Assembly: GCA_902825845.1 (NCBI GenBank) | Contig: CADECM010000065.1 | Span: forward strand, 1 to 35,852 | Length of the DNA stretch: 35,852 bases | Origin: an uncultured beta proteobacterium | Lineage (GTDB): Bacteria; Pseudomonadota; Gammaproteobacteria; Burkholderiales; SG8-41 | Reading direction: 5' to 3' | Shown here: one piece after another, positions 8,711 to 15,938 of the stretch | How the letters are laid out: each line of letters opens with the position of its first letter | How positions within the stretch are numbered: position 1 is the stretch's first letter | Translations under genes and position numbers: made by a program | Notes under the pieces: generated by a model | What the model was told of the DNA's origin: nothing | The model's input: the letters and a program-made list of their open reading frames with translations, nothing else | Database searches by the model: none

Positions 8711-9322
8711 ATGAAACTGCACTGGTCGTCGCGTTCGCCGTACGTGCGCAAGGTCATGATCTGCGTGCATGAACTGGGCCTCGAGGATCAGGTGGCGCGC
8801 ATCCCCTCGGTGGTATCGCTGTCACAACCCAATGCCGCAGTGATGCGCGACAACCCGCTGGGCCGGATACCGACGCTGATCCTCGATGACGGCCGCGTGT
8901 TCCATGAGTCTTTGCTGATTTGTGATTATCTGAACAGCCTGCGCGCCGGGAGGCTGTTTCCGGATAAAGGCGAAGCGCGCTGGAACGCGCTGCAGCGCCA
9001 CGCGCTGGGCAACGGTTTGCTGGACGCGTTATTGCTGTGGCGATCGGAAGTTGGCAAACCGGCCGCGCGGCAGACACCGGAATGGCTCGCCACCTTTGCG
9101 CTCAAGACGCGCAATGCGCTGGACGCCATGGAAGCGGATGCCGAAGCGTTGGCGGCAACCCCGTTCGACATCGGCCACGTGGGCATCGGCACGGCACTGG
9201 CGTACCTCGATTTTCGCTTTGGCGATTTCGGGTGGCGCAGCGGGCATCCGCGCACCGACGCATGGATGCAACAGTTTTCGCAGCGTGAGTCGGTGCGCAA
9301 AACGGCGTTTATCGACGCCTGA
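8711..9322 (+). CDS. Glutathione S-transferase family protein
   Basis: A 203-residue cytoplasmic protein with a thioredoxin-like N-terminal domain (about residues 1-80). It begins MKLHWSSRSPYVRKV, where the Ser/Pro stretch is the usual GSH-activating region, followed by NPLGRIPTLILDDG with the cis-proline and by FHESLLICDYL, with the Glu-Ser pair that holds the glutathione gamma-glutamyl group. The helical C-terminal domain follows (about 90-200). Length is typical. It starts two bases after the Bug receptor stop with no separate ribosome binding site of note, so it depends on coupling. Bacterial GSTs of this kind act in dehalogenation, isomerisation or detoxification; which applies here cannot be read from the sequence. 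Confidence 0.88.
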   Translation: MKLHWSSRSPYVRKVMICVHELGLEDQVARIPSVVSLSQPNAAVMRDNPLGRIPTLILDDGRVFHESLLICDYLNSLRAGRLFPDKGEARWNALQRHALGNGLLDALLLWRSEVGKPAARQTPEWLATFALKTRNALDAMEADAEALAATPFDIGHVGIGTALAYLDFRFGDFGWRSGHPRTDAWMQQFSQRESVRKTAFIDA

Positions 9323-9351
9323 CGGCGATGCACATGGGGCGGCCGCGGAAT

Positions 9352-9376
9352 GCGCAGAATTGTCCGGAATTCTCGC
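9352..9376. terminator. Weak bidirectional terminator candidate
   Basis: Between two convergent genes, AGAATT (9356-9361) pairs with AATTCT (9368-9373) across a 6-base loop. GCG and CGC extend the stem past one bulged base. There is no T-tract on either side, so this is a weak call. Confidence 0.3.
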
Positions 9377-9410
9377 GAGCATGCCGGCGCGCGATCGCGA
9401 ACGCCCCGGT

Positions 9411-10292
9411 TTACCGGTTTTGCTTTGCCAGAAACGCCAGCAGGATTTGATTGAAGAGGGCCGGCTGTTCCCAGTAAGGGCTGTGGCCGGCCTCGCGCAC
9501 AATATGCACTGCGGCATGCGGCATATGCTGTGCCTGCATGCGCAGCAGCGACGGCGGCGTGTACAAATCGGAGTCGCCCGTCATCAGTAGCGCGGGGCAG
9601 CGAATGGTTTCCAGCCGCGCCCAGGTCAGCGGCTGCTTCATCTTCGGGGTAATGCGCTTACCATGGATCGCCGCGTGTTCCAATGCCTGCCATGCGGCCA
9701 GACCCTGCGGATTGCCGGCGCGGTAGGAGGGAGACAACTCCTGAAAGTCGTGCGGCAGCGTCGCGAAAAACGGCGGTCGCAGGCGCGCATTGACCGCCGC
9801 ATAGTCGGCATCAGTGATGCCCATGTAGGAAGAAATAACGGCGAGGCTGCGTACCTGATCCGGCCAGGCCAGGGCGTAGTCGATGGCAAAAAAACCGCCT
9901 TGCGCGGCCCCCACCAGATCCACCGCACTAAGCCCAAGATGTTTGATAACGCAGCGGAGATCATCTGCGCCATAACCGGGGTCGTCGGCGCTGCCCGAAT
10001 CCGAGCGGTAATAGCCGCGGCGCGAATAGCCGATCACCCGATACCCCGCCTGCGCCAGCACGGGTTGCTGATATACCCATCCGGCAGCACTTTGCGTGCC
10101 GGCATGCAGCAGTATCACCGGTTGGCCGTTGCCACCGGTATCCCAGTACCATAGACGCGAACCCGGCACTTCCGCCATGCCTTCCTGTGCCGGAACCTGA
10201 TCGGGAACGGGAACGGCGACCCACACTGGAGCCGGCGCTGTGCCGGTAACCTCAGGCCGAAGCGGGTCGGCACCCTGTTTGTTGTCCGCCAT
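9411..10292 (-). CDS. Alpha/beta hydrolase-fold protein lacking the nucleophile serine
   Basis: A 293-residue alpha/beta hydrolase. The oxyanion region (VILLHAGTQSAAGW, about residue 59), the acid (Asp in LLMTGDSDLYTPP) and the histidine (REAGHSPYW) are all present. However, the nucleophile elbow, normally G-x-S-x-G, reads VDLVGAAQGGFF, with Ala130 where Ser is expected. The codon is GCG, so this is not a one-base reading slip from a serine codon other than TCG. Start 10292 is preferred over 10343 because an AGGAAAAG site lies upstream. A proline-rich N-terminal extension of about 40 residues precedes the fold. It may be a pseudoenzyme, binding protein or cofactor-free lyase. It is convergent with the GST gene. 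Confidence 0.85.
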   Translation of the reverse strand: MADNKQGADPLRPEVTGTAPAPVWVAVPVPDQVPAQEGMAEVPGSRLWYWDTGGNGQPVILLHAGTQSAAGWVYQQPVLAQAGYRVIGYSRRGYYRSDSGSADDPGYGADDLRCVIKHLGLSAVDLVGAAQGGFFAIDYALAWPDQVRSLAVISSYMGITDADYAAVNARLRPPFFATLPHDFQELSPSYRAGNPQGLAAWQALEHAAIHGKRITPKMKQPLTWARLETIRCPALLMTGDSDLYTPPSLLRMQAQHMPHAAVHIVREAGHSPYWEQPALFNQILLAFLAKQNR

Positions 10293-10430
10293 GACTTTTC
10301 CTGAAGGTGACGAAAGGTCGAGAAATCGGCAAATTTGTGACACTGCTGCGTTTCTGATTCGGGCGCTGTCGATGACAAGTCGGCGATCGTGAGCGGAGCG
10401 TCCAATATGGCTGCCGTCGCGTTTTGTGAC

Positions 10431-10925
10431 TCATACGGAGCGGAAGATGTAGTCGTCACCGATGGCGATCGCCTCGATGCGGGACTGAAACATGCGCTCA
10501 TCGGTTTCGCGCAGGCGGCGGCTTACCTCGCGGCCCATGTTCATGTAGATCATGGCCAGCTGCTCCAGGTTTTTCCTGTAAAGTTGATACAGGGTGGCGC
10601 TGGTGATTTCAAGGGCGGTGCAGTCTTCCGTTGCCACCACCGACGCACTGCGCGGCAACAGATCGATCAGGGACATTTCACCGAAGCAATCGCCGCCGTG
10701 CACTTCATGCAGGAGATATTCGCGGCCTTTCCATGTCTTGAGTATGGCAACGGTTCCCTGTCGCAGCACAAACAGGGAACTCGCAGGGTCTTCTTCCCGG
10801 AAAAAGAATTTGCCTTTGGCCACGGCGACATCGGACGACTGGTCAAGTATCAATTGTAAAATATCTTCGCGGATGCCGCCGAAGATGGGCATTTTTTGCA
10901 GTAGCGCGAGGTGAGGCCGACTCAT
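10431..10925 (-). CDS. Cyclic nucleotide-binding domain protein
   Basis: A 164-residue protein consisting of one cNMP-binding (CAP_ED) domain. The beta-roll segments are LFVLRQGTVAILK and a phosphate-binding cassette FGEMSLIDLLPRSASVV, with the Arg that pairs with the cyclic phosphate retained. There is no helix-turn-helix after the C-helix, so unlike CRP it cannot bind DNA by itself. It may sense cAMP or c-di-GMP and act on a partner. The start at 10925 gives a compact domain; the longer frame to 11063 would add a basic low-complexity segment and is rejected. No ribosome binding site is obvious. It is the last gene of a probable operon with the HEAT-repeat and DUF4157-OmpA genes. Confidence 0.85.
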   Translation of the reverse strand: MSRPHLALLQKMPIFGGIREDILQLILDQSSDVAVAKGKFFFREEDPASSLFVLRQGTVAILKTWKGREYLLHEVHGGDCFGEMSLIDLLPRSASVVATEDCTALEITSATLYQLYRKNLEQLAMIYMNMGREVSRRLRETDERMFQSRIEAIAIGDDYIFRSV

Positions 10926-10986
10926 TGTCAGGACTCGTCCAGGCAAGCCGCCGTGGTTCCCTGGCTTGGCTGGTCCGAACGCACCG

Positions 10987-11640
10987 TCACGCCTGCCTTG
11001 CTGCCCACGTCTGCCACTGCCGTGCCGCGTTCTCGCGCTCTGGCTCCCCGCCGTCGGGCGCATAGCTGCCGAGGCTTTGCCACAATCGAAGCCAGTCCTG
11101 CTTGGGATAGTGGTTGCGTACTGCCGCTTGCAGCACCAGAAAAGCGCGTTCGCGCGTGAGCGCGTCGGACGCCTGTAAAAGGGGAATTACCATCGGCAGC
11201 ACTGCCTTGCCACCGCGCATCAGGGGATACATGGAGGCGGTATAGGGACTGTGCAGGACATCCGGGTAGTCATTGAGGGTGGCGATCAGTGCCGCCAGTG
11301 CCCGCGAGTCGCCCAGCCGGTGCAGGGCGGTGGCGGCGCGCGCGCGCACCGTGCCATCGGTGTCATGGGTGGCTTCGAACAGGGCGTTGGCGCTGGCCGG
11401 ATCGGCCACCTCGCCCAAACCTTCGGCGGCAATACGGCGCGTGCGCGCATGGGCGTGCGTCAGGGCTTCCAAAAAAACCGGCGTGGCCGCTGTCCCCATA
11501 CGGATGAGTCCGGCCGCTGCCATACCGCTGGTATCCGGATCCGCGTCGAACAGGCCAACGCGAAGTTGTTCTATCGAGGGCGTCAAAGCCGATTCACGCC
11601 TGGACAAACGGGTTCTCCTGGTCAGTGCCGCAATCCGCAT
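10987..11640 (-). CDS. HEAT-repeat protein
   Basis: A 217-residue protein made of four to five alpha-helical HEAT/PBS-lyase-type repeats, for example AAAGLIRMGTAATPVFLEAL, TRRIAAEGLGEVADPAS and VRARAATALHRLGDSRA. Such repeats are protein-binding scaffolds. No catalytic motif, signal peptide or membrane segment is visible. The ATG at 11640 has no ribosome binding site. A TTG at 11607 has AGGAG seven bases upstream and may be the true start, giving 206 residues. It begins 24 bases (or 57 with the TTG start) after the DUF4157-OmpA gene and 61 bases before the cNMP-binding gene, so all three are probably co-transcribed. HEAT-repeat genes are a recurrent neighbour of DUF4157 genes in my recollection; that link is inference. 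Confidence 0.8.
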   Translation of the reverse strand: MRIAALTRRTRLSRRESALTPSIEQLRVGLFDADPDTSGMAAAGLIRMGTAATPVFLEALTHAHARTRRIAAEGLGEVADPASANALFEATHDTDGTVRARAATALHRLGDSRALAALIATLNDYPDVLHSPYTASMYPLMRGGKAVLPMVIPLLQASDALTRERAFLVLQAAVRNHYPKQDWLRLWQSLGSYAPDGGEPERENAARQWQTWAARQA

Positions 11641-11664
11641 TCGCTGCGTGGCTTGTGTCGTGGC

Positions 11665-13389
11665 TCAGGGTGTCCTTGCGCGTGCGCCGCGACCCGTGGG
11701 GCGGGGCACATGCCTGAAGGTCAGGACCACGCGCCGATTGCCGCGGCGATTGGCATCGAGGTCCTGATCGGTGATCGCGTCCGGCGTGAAACGTTCCGTC
11801 GCACCCGAACGTCTGCTGCCGCTGACTTGCGCGGCGGGGATGCCTTTGGCCAGCAATGCTGCCTCGACCGCCTGTGCCCTGCGCAAGGACAAATCCAGAT
11901 TGTATTGCGAGCGTCCGCCGCTGCGGTCGGCGAATCCGGTCGGCGTAACGCGCACGTCCGGAAAGCGCGCAAGGTAAGCTACAAGTTCGTCGTCAATCTT
12001 GGCGTCTTCTTCGGCATTCAGGGTGTCGTCGTCGAAGTCAAAATAAAAGATCACCGGTTCGTGCACGTAGAAGTCGCGGTGTCGTTCCAGCGCCGCATCA
12101 AAGGTGGCCGACTGCGCCGCGCTGACCGAGGCATGCTCGTTCTGCACCACACTGCCGCGAATTTCGAATCCCCAGTGCAGCGCGCCGAAGATGGTCGCGC
12201 TGTCTTCGCCCTTGGCCACCGTTTCAAATTCGAAATCGATATCGGCATTGGCCGGGTTTGGCGCCGCGTATCCGGGGGCATCCGTCAACTGGGCGGCTTT
12301 AATGTCTGCGGGATCGTCCGAACGCTTATAGCCCACGGTCGCCCCCCGGGCGCCGCTGGAAGACGGACGGGACAGGCCGGGTGTGCGCGGATTGGGCTGC
12401 GCAGGGTCATTGCCGAACGGATACTGGGGCGGCAGTGCGCTTCCCGCCCGCGCGTCAGTGCCCACGCCACCGTGAGCGGGCGCGTCATTGTGCAGGACGT
12501 CGGTGAAGAAACCACCGGTGACGTCTGGCGCATCCGTTGCCTGTGTGCGCAGGCTGGCGGCGCGTGCCGCGGGCAATGATTGCGGCTCGACGTTGGCGCC
12601 GGCCACGTCGGTGAGACGCACGATCTGTATCAGCCCGATCTGGTTGGAATAGGGTGCGTCGATGTCCGGGGTGAATGTTATGGTAATCGGCAAATTGGAT
12701 CCGCCGAGCACGGTTGTGACGTCAAATATTCCGTTGCCCGAATCGTAGCTGGGCAGAATCTCCCGCTGAATGGCCGGACGGTACATGCCGCTGCTTTGCT
12801 GCATCACGTGCGCGAGTTCGTGCGCGGTCAGCGACATATCGGCTGTTGCGGATGACGAGCCGTAGTAGATGTCCTGGCCCACGGTGAAGGCGCGCGCGCC
12901 CAGCGCCCGATTCATCTGTGCCGCATCGGCGCCGGCATGCACGCGCACGCGGGAAAAATCGGCGCCAAAACGCGGTTCCATGAACGCGCGCACAGATGCG
13001 CCCAGCGCACTGCCGCCACTACCGCTGGTTTGCATGGCGGCAGGGCCCGCGGCTGGTGCGGTTGCAGCCGGGTCCGCGGCCCGTTGAATCAGCGCCTGTC
13101 CTTGTGCGGAATGGGACTGACTTGCCGCGCCGCGCGCGAATGCGCCGGCAAGCGGCGGCGCCACCGTGCCGACCGACATGCGCATGATCCTGTCTGCCAT
13201 GCCGTCCGCTTCGCGTTCCGCGGGATCGTTCGGTTGACTGACGGGCAGCTGCGTTTGCAGGTAAAGCGGCATGCCGGTGGTAACGCCACGCTGTTCGCGC
13301 GCGGCTGCCGCTGATGTTCTTGGGGGCGCTGCTGTACCATACGTGTGGGGCTTGAGCGCAGCTTGCCGGGGCGCGGAAATCAATGGCAT
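11665..13389 (-). CDS. DUF4157 (eCIS core-type metallopeptidase-like) protein with C-terminal OmpA domain
   Basis: A 574-residue protein. Residues 50-70 carry the QPNDPAEREADGMADRIM signature that precedes DUF4157 domains, and residues about 127-200 are DUF4157 itself. It contains RVHAGADAAQMNRALGARAF and the zinc-type H190-E-L-A-H194 motif followed by VMQQ. A variable middle (200-440) shows no recognised domain. Residues about 443-558 are an OmpA-like peptidoglycan-binding domain, with FDDDTLNAEE, YNLDLSLRRAQAVEAAL and the terminal NRRGNRRVVL. There is no signal peptide. DUF4157 domains are associated with extracellular contractile injection system loci, as cargo or accessory factors; none of the sheath, tube or baseplate genes is in this window. 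It leads a three-gene set and is divergent from the operon at 13609. An AGGA site lies upstream of the start. Confidence 0.85.
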   Translation of the reverse strand: MPLISAPRQAALKPHTYGTAAPPRTSAAAAREQRGVTTGMPLYLQTQLPVSQPNDPAEREADGMADRIMRMSVGTVAPPLAGAFARGAASQSHSAQGQALIQRAADPAATAPAAGPAAMQTSGSGGSALGASVRAFMEPRFGADFSRVRVHAGADAAQMNRALGARAFTVGQDIYYGSSSATADMSLTAHELAHVMQQSSGMYRPAIQREILPSYDSGNGIFDVTTVLGGSNLPITITFTPDIDAPYSNQIGLIQIVRLTDVAGANVEPQSLPAARAASLRTQATDAPDVTGGFFTDVLHNDAPAHGGVGTDARAGSALPPQYPFGNDPAQPNPRTPGLSRPSSSGARGATVGYKRSDDPADIKAAQLTDAPGYAAPNPANADIDFEFETVAKGEDSATIFGALHWGFEIRGSVVQNEHASVSAAQSATFDAALERHRDFYVHEPVIFYFDFDDDTLNAEEDAKIDDELVAYLARFPDVRVTPTGFADRSGGRSQYNLDLSLRRAQAVEAALLAKGIPAAQVSGSRRSGATERFTPDAITDQDLDANRRGNRRVVLTFRHVPRPTGRGARARTP

Positions 13390-13608
13390 CGCCTGGTATC
13401 CTTTTCAGGTGGATGATGTCGAATCTATCCCTGCGTGCATACCTTGCAGGAAGCACTGTATGCCGGGCTACGATCATCGTCAATGGCGCGTTTTCACGGC
13501 TTATCGCGCAGTTCATATTGCGTTTTCGATTGTGGCACTGGCGCGCGCTGCATGATGTAATCGGGGAATACACCCTAACCGCAAGTCGAGCGCTTGCAGG
13601 AGCCGCCG

Positions 13609-14997
13609 ATGGATCAAGCCGTTACCGCGTTTGATGCGATGACCACCTCGCTGGTCGAGGTCGCACAGCGCGCCGCGTACGATGCGTTGCCGCCCACGGT
13701 CATCCGGGACTGCAAGCTGCGCCTGATTGACGCCTTCGCCAGCGCACTCGGGGCCTACGACCACCCGACCAGTGCCATGGCGCGCAAGGGCGCGGCCCGC
13801 GTCAGCGCGCAGCAGCCGGCAACCGTGTGGGGCAGTTCAGTCAAGACCACGCCCGAAGCCGCCGCTTTCGCCAACGGCGTGATGACGCGGCTGCTCGATA
13901 TCAGCGACACGTATTTGAGCAAGAGCCGCGGTCATCCCAGTGACATGCTGTCGGGGCTGATTGCGGTGGCGGAGAGTGCGCATTGTGACGGCAAGTCGCT
14001 GCTGGGTGCGATCACGCTGGCGTATGACGTGTACTGCAGTTTCACTGACGCGATCGACATCAATAGCAAAGGCTGGGATCAGCCGGTCTACGGCATCCTC
14101 GGCTGCGTGCTGGGGGCGGGGCGTCTGCTGAAGTTTGATCGCGCGCAACTGGGGCAGGCCATCGGCCTGGCACTGACGCCCAATATGGCTTTGGGTCAGG
14201 CGCGCCGCGGTCACCTTTCGAACTGGAAGGGCTGTGCCGGCGCCAACGCATCGCGCAATGCCGTGTTTGCTGCGATGCTGGCGCAGGACGGCTTCACCGG
14301 TCCCAACGCAGTGTTTGAAGGCGAGGGTGGCCTGTGGGAGATCATCGGCCGCCAGGAATGGCCGATCCCGGAAGGGCGCCACTGGATCAGCGATACCTAT
14401 ATCAAAGGTCTGCCAGTGTGTTATCACGGGCAGTCGGCGGTGTATGCGGCGCTCGAATTGCGTGATCGCGTGGCCCTGTCCGAGGTTGAGGAAATTCACG
14501 TTAGCGCGTACCGGGCTGCGGTGGCGATGATGGGTACGGACGCCAATCGCTGGGCGCCTGTCACGCATGAGACCGCCGACCACAGCTTGCCGTTTTGCGT
14601 GGTCAGTGCGCTACGCGATGGCGAATTCAATGCGCAGACGTTTTCCCGGGCGCGGCTGCAGGATCCGCAGATGCTGCAGTGGATGGCCAAAGTAACGGTG
14701 GCCGAGGACCCGCGGCACAGCGCGGCGTATCCCGAGGCCGCGCCGGGCCGGGTGCGCGTGCGCACGAAAGACGGCAAGGTGCATGAGTCGGAAGTGATGT
14801 ATCCCAAGGGCCACGCGAAAAATCCGATGCCGGAGGACGCCATCTTCGCCAAATTCAACAACCTGGCGGGCACCTGTCTGCCACCTGAGAGAATAACACA
14901 AGTTATTGATTTTATTGAACATATTGAACAATCGCCCGATGTGTCGGTACTCTTCCCATTGTTGGCGGGCGCAACAGCGGGGGAGCATGGCACGTGA
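13609..14997 (+). CDS. MmgE/PrpD family protein (1)
   Basis: A 462-residue protein of the MmgE/PrpD family, which includes 2-methylcitrate dehydratase and cis-aconitate decarboxylase. Landmarks are the N-terminal DCKLRLIDAFASALGAYDHP, FANGVMTRLLDISDTYLS, RGHPSDMLSGLIAVAE, GQAIGLALTPN and the central KGCAGANASRNAVFAA. Members bind polycarboxylates and abstract a proton without a metal or cofactor. The start at 13609 is set by AGGAG at 13598-13602; the TTG at 13594 is rejected. It is the first gene of the eleven-gene cluster, and its stop overlaps the next start by four bases (GTGA). The second MmgE/PrpD gene at 18126 is a distant paralogue. Exact substrate unknown; the family label is secure. 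Confidence 0.9.
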   Translation: MDQAVTAFDAMTTSLVEVAQRAAYDALPPTVIRDCKLRLIDAFASALGAYDHPTSAMARKGAARVSAQQPATVWGSSVKTTPEAAAFANGVMTRLLDISDTYLSKSRGHPSDMLSGLIAVAESAHCDGKSLLGAITLAYDVYCSFTDAIDINSKGWDQPVYGILGCVLGAGRLLKFDRAQLGQAIGLALTPNMALGQARRGHLSNWKGCAGANASRNAVFAAMLAQDGFTGPNAVFEGEGGLWEIIGRQEWPIPEGRHWISDTYIKGLPVCYHGQSAVYAALELRDRVALSEVEEIHVSAYRAAVAMMGTDANRWAPVTHETADHSLPFCVVSALRDGEFNAQTFSRARLQDPQMLQWMAKVTVAEDPRHSAAYPEAAPGRVRVRTKDGKVHESEVMYPKGHAKNPMPEDAIFAKFNNLAGTCLPPERITQVIDFIEHIEQSPDVSVLFPLLAGATAGEHGT

Positions 14998-15458
14998 TTG
15001 AATTCAAAACCATTGCTTATGAGGTGGTCGAAGTGGGCGAGGAATTCCGCTCCGACGACTTCATTGTCAAACCCGAGGATGTCGACACCTTTGGCTACGC
15101 CGTCGACGACCATGATCCGTGGTTTTTCGAGGACGAGAACGATTCGCCTTTCGACGGAAAAATCACGCATCCGGTTCTGCTCGGCAATCAGGCGCTGTTC
15201 ATGCGTCATAACAAGTACATCGTGCCGGCCGGCCTGCATGCCAAGGTTCACTTTGAGTTTGTGGAGCCGATACGCGTGGGCATGCATGTGCGTTCCTACG
15301 GCAAGTTGATCGAGAAGTACGAGCGGCGTGGACGGCATTACATCGTCACGCAGTTCGAAACCCGAGAAGAAGACACGGGCCAGGTGCTGGTGCGCGGCAA
15401 CTTCACGCAAATGATTTTTCCCAAGTCGGGGGTGCATGAACATGCCAAAAACCGCTGA
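14994..15458 (+). CDS. MaoC-like hot-dog hydratase, FAS1/N-terminal-type subunit
   Basis: A 154-residue single hot-dog domain of the MaoC_dehydrat_N / FAS1-like type. Residues about 32-45 (TFGYAVDDHDPWFFED) correspond to the hydratase loop. The aspartate is present, but the position where R-specific hydratases have His is aromatic (Phe44/45). HPVLLGNQALF follows, as in this subfamily. The GTG start overlaps the preceding stop by four bases, so translation is coupled. It overlaps the next gene, a second MaoC-like protein, by 23 bases. The two most likely form a heteromer that hydrates or dehydrates an acyl-CoA, as reported for split mesaconyl-CoA and 3-hydroxyacyl-CoA hydratases. Substrate unknown. 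Confidence 0.85.
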   Translation: MIEFKTIAYEVVEVGEEFRSDDFIVKPEDVDTFGYAVDDHDPWFFEDENDSPFDGKITHPVLLGNQALFMRHNKYIVPAGLHAKVHFEFVEPIRVGMHVRSYGKLIEKYERRGRHYIVTQFETREEDTGQVLVRGNFTQMIFPKSGVHEHAKNR

Positions 15459-15864
15459 CATCCGCGTGGGCATGGATTTGCCGCCGCTCAGGAAAACCAT
15501 CGTGCAGCGCCAGATCGACTGTTACTCCGGTGTGCGGCCGAATTCGATCCATACCGACCTTGAATGGGCGAAGCAGAAAGGATTCCCGCGCACGCTGGTG
15601 CAGGCGATGATGTCCACGGCCTATGTATCGCAAATCATGATGCGCTGGCTGGGGGAGGGCTTTGTGAAGGGCGGGCAAATCACCGCGAGCTTCATCCAGC
15701 CGGTGTATGAGGGCGATACGCTCACCGCGCGCGCCGTGGTCACCCGCGTGGAAGATATGGCGGGACGCCCGCACGTGACTGTGGAATGCTGGTGCGAAAA
15801 TCAGGCCGGCGCGAAGACCATGGTGGGTTCGGCGAGCGGCTTTGCCGATCACTTGCGCGCCTGA
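15436..15864 (+). CDS. MaoC-like hot-dog hydratase, second subunit
   Basis: A 142-residue hot-dog domain and the partner of the preceding gene. The hydratase loop reads YSGVRPNSIHTDLEWAKQKGF. The catalytic-position His39 is present, while the Asp normally five residues before it is replaced (Val33/Arg34). This is the mirror image of the partner, which has the Asp but not the His. ITASFIQPVYEGDTLTARA is the usual central strand-turn-strand. Two ATG codons, 15436 and 15442, are possible starts. The gene starts inside the preceding one, a 23-base overlap that argues for strict coupling and equal stoichiometry. A 74-base gap separates it from the CoA ligase gene. Confidence 0.85.
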   Translation: MNMPKTADIRVGMDLPPLRKTIVQRQIDCYSGVRPNSIHTDLEWAKQKGFPRTLVQAMMSTAYVSQIMMRWLGEGFVKGGQITASFIQPVYEGDTLTARAVVTRVEDMAGRPHVTVECWCENQAGAKTMVGSASGFADHLRA

Positions 15865-15938
15865 ATCGAATCATCGCTTGGCTGCACGCCAAAGGTTGGG
15901 CTCACGAATCACTGAATTGAAATCCGAATAACTCAAAC

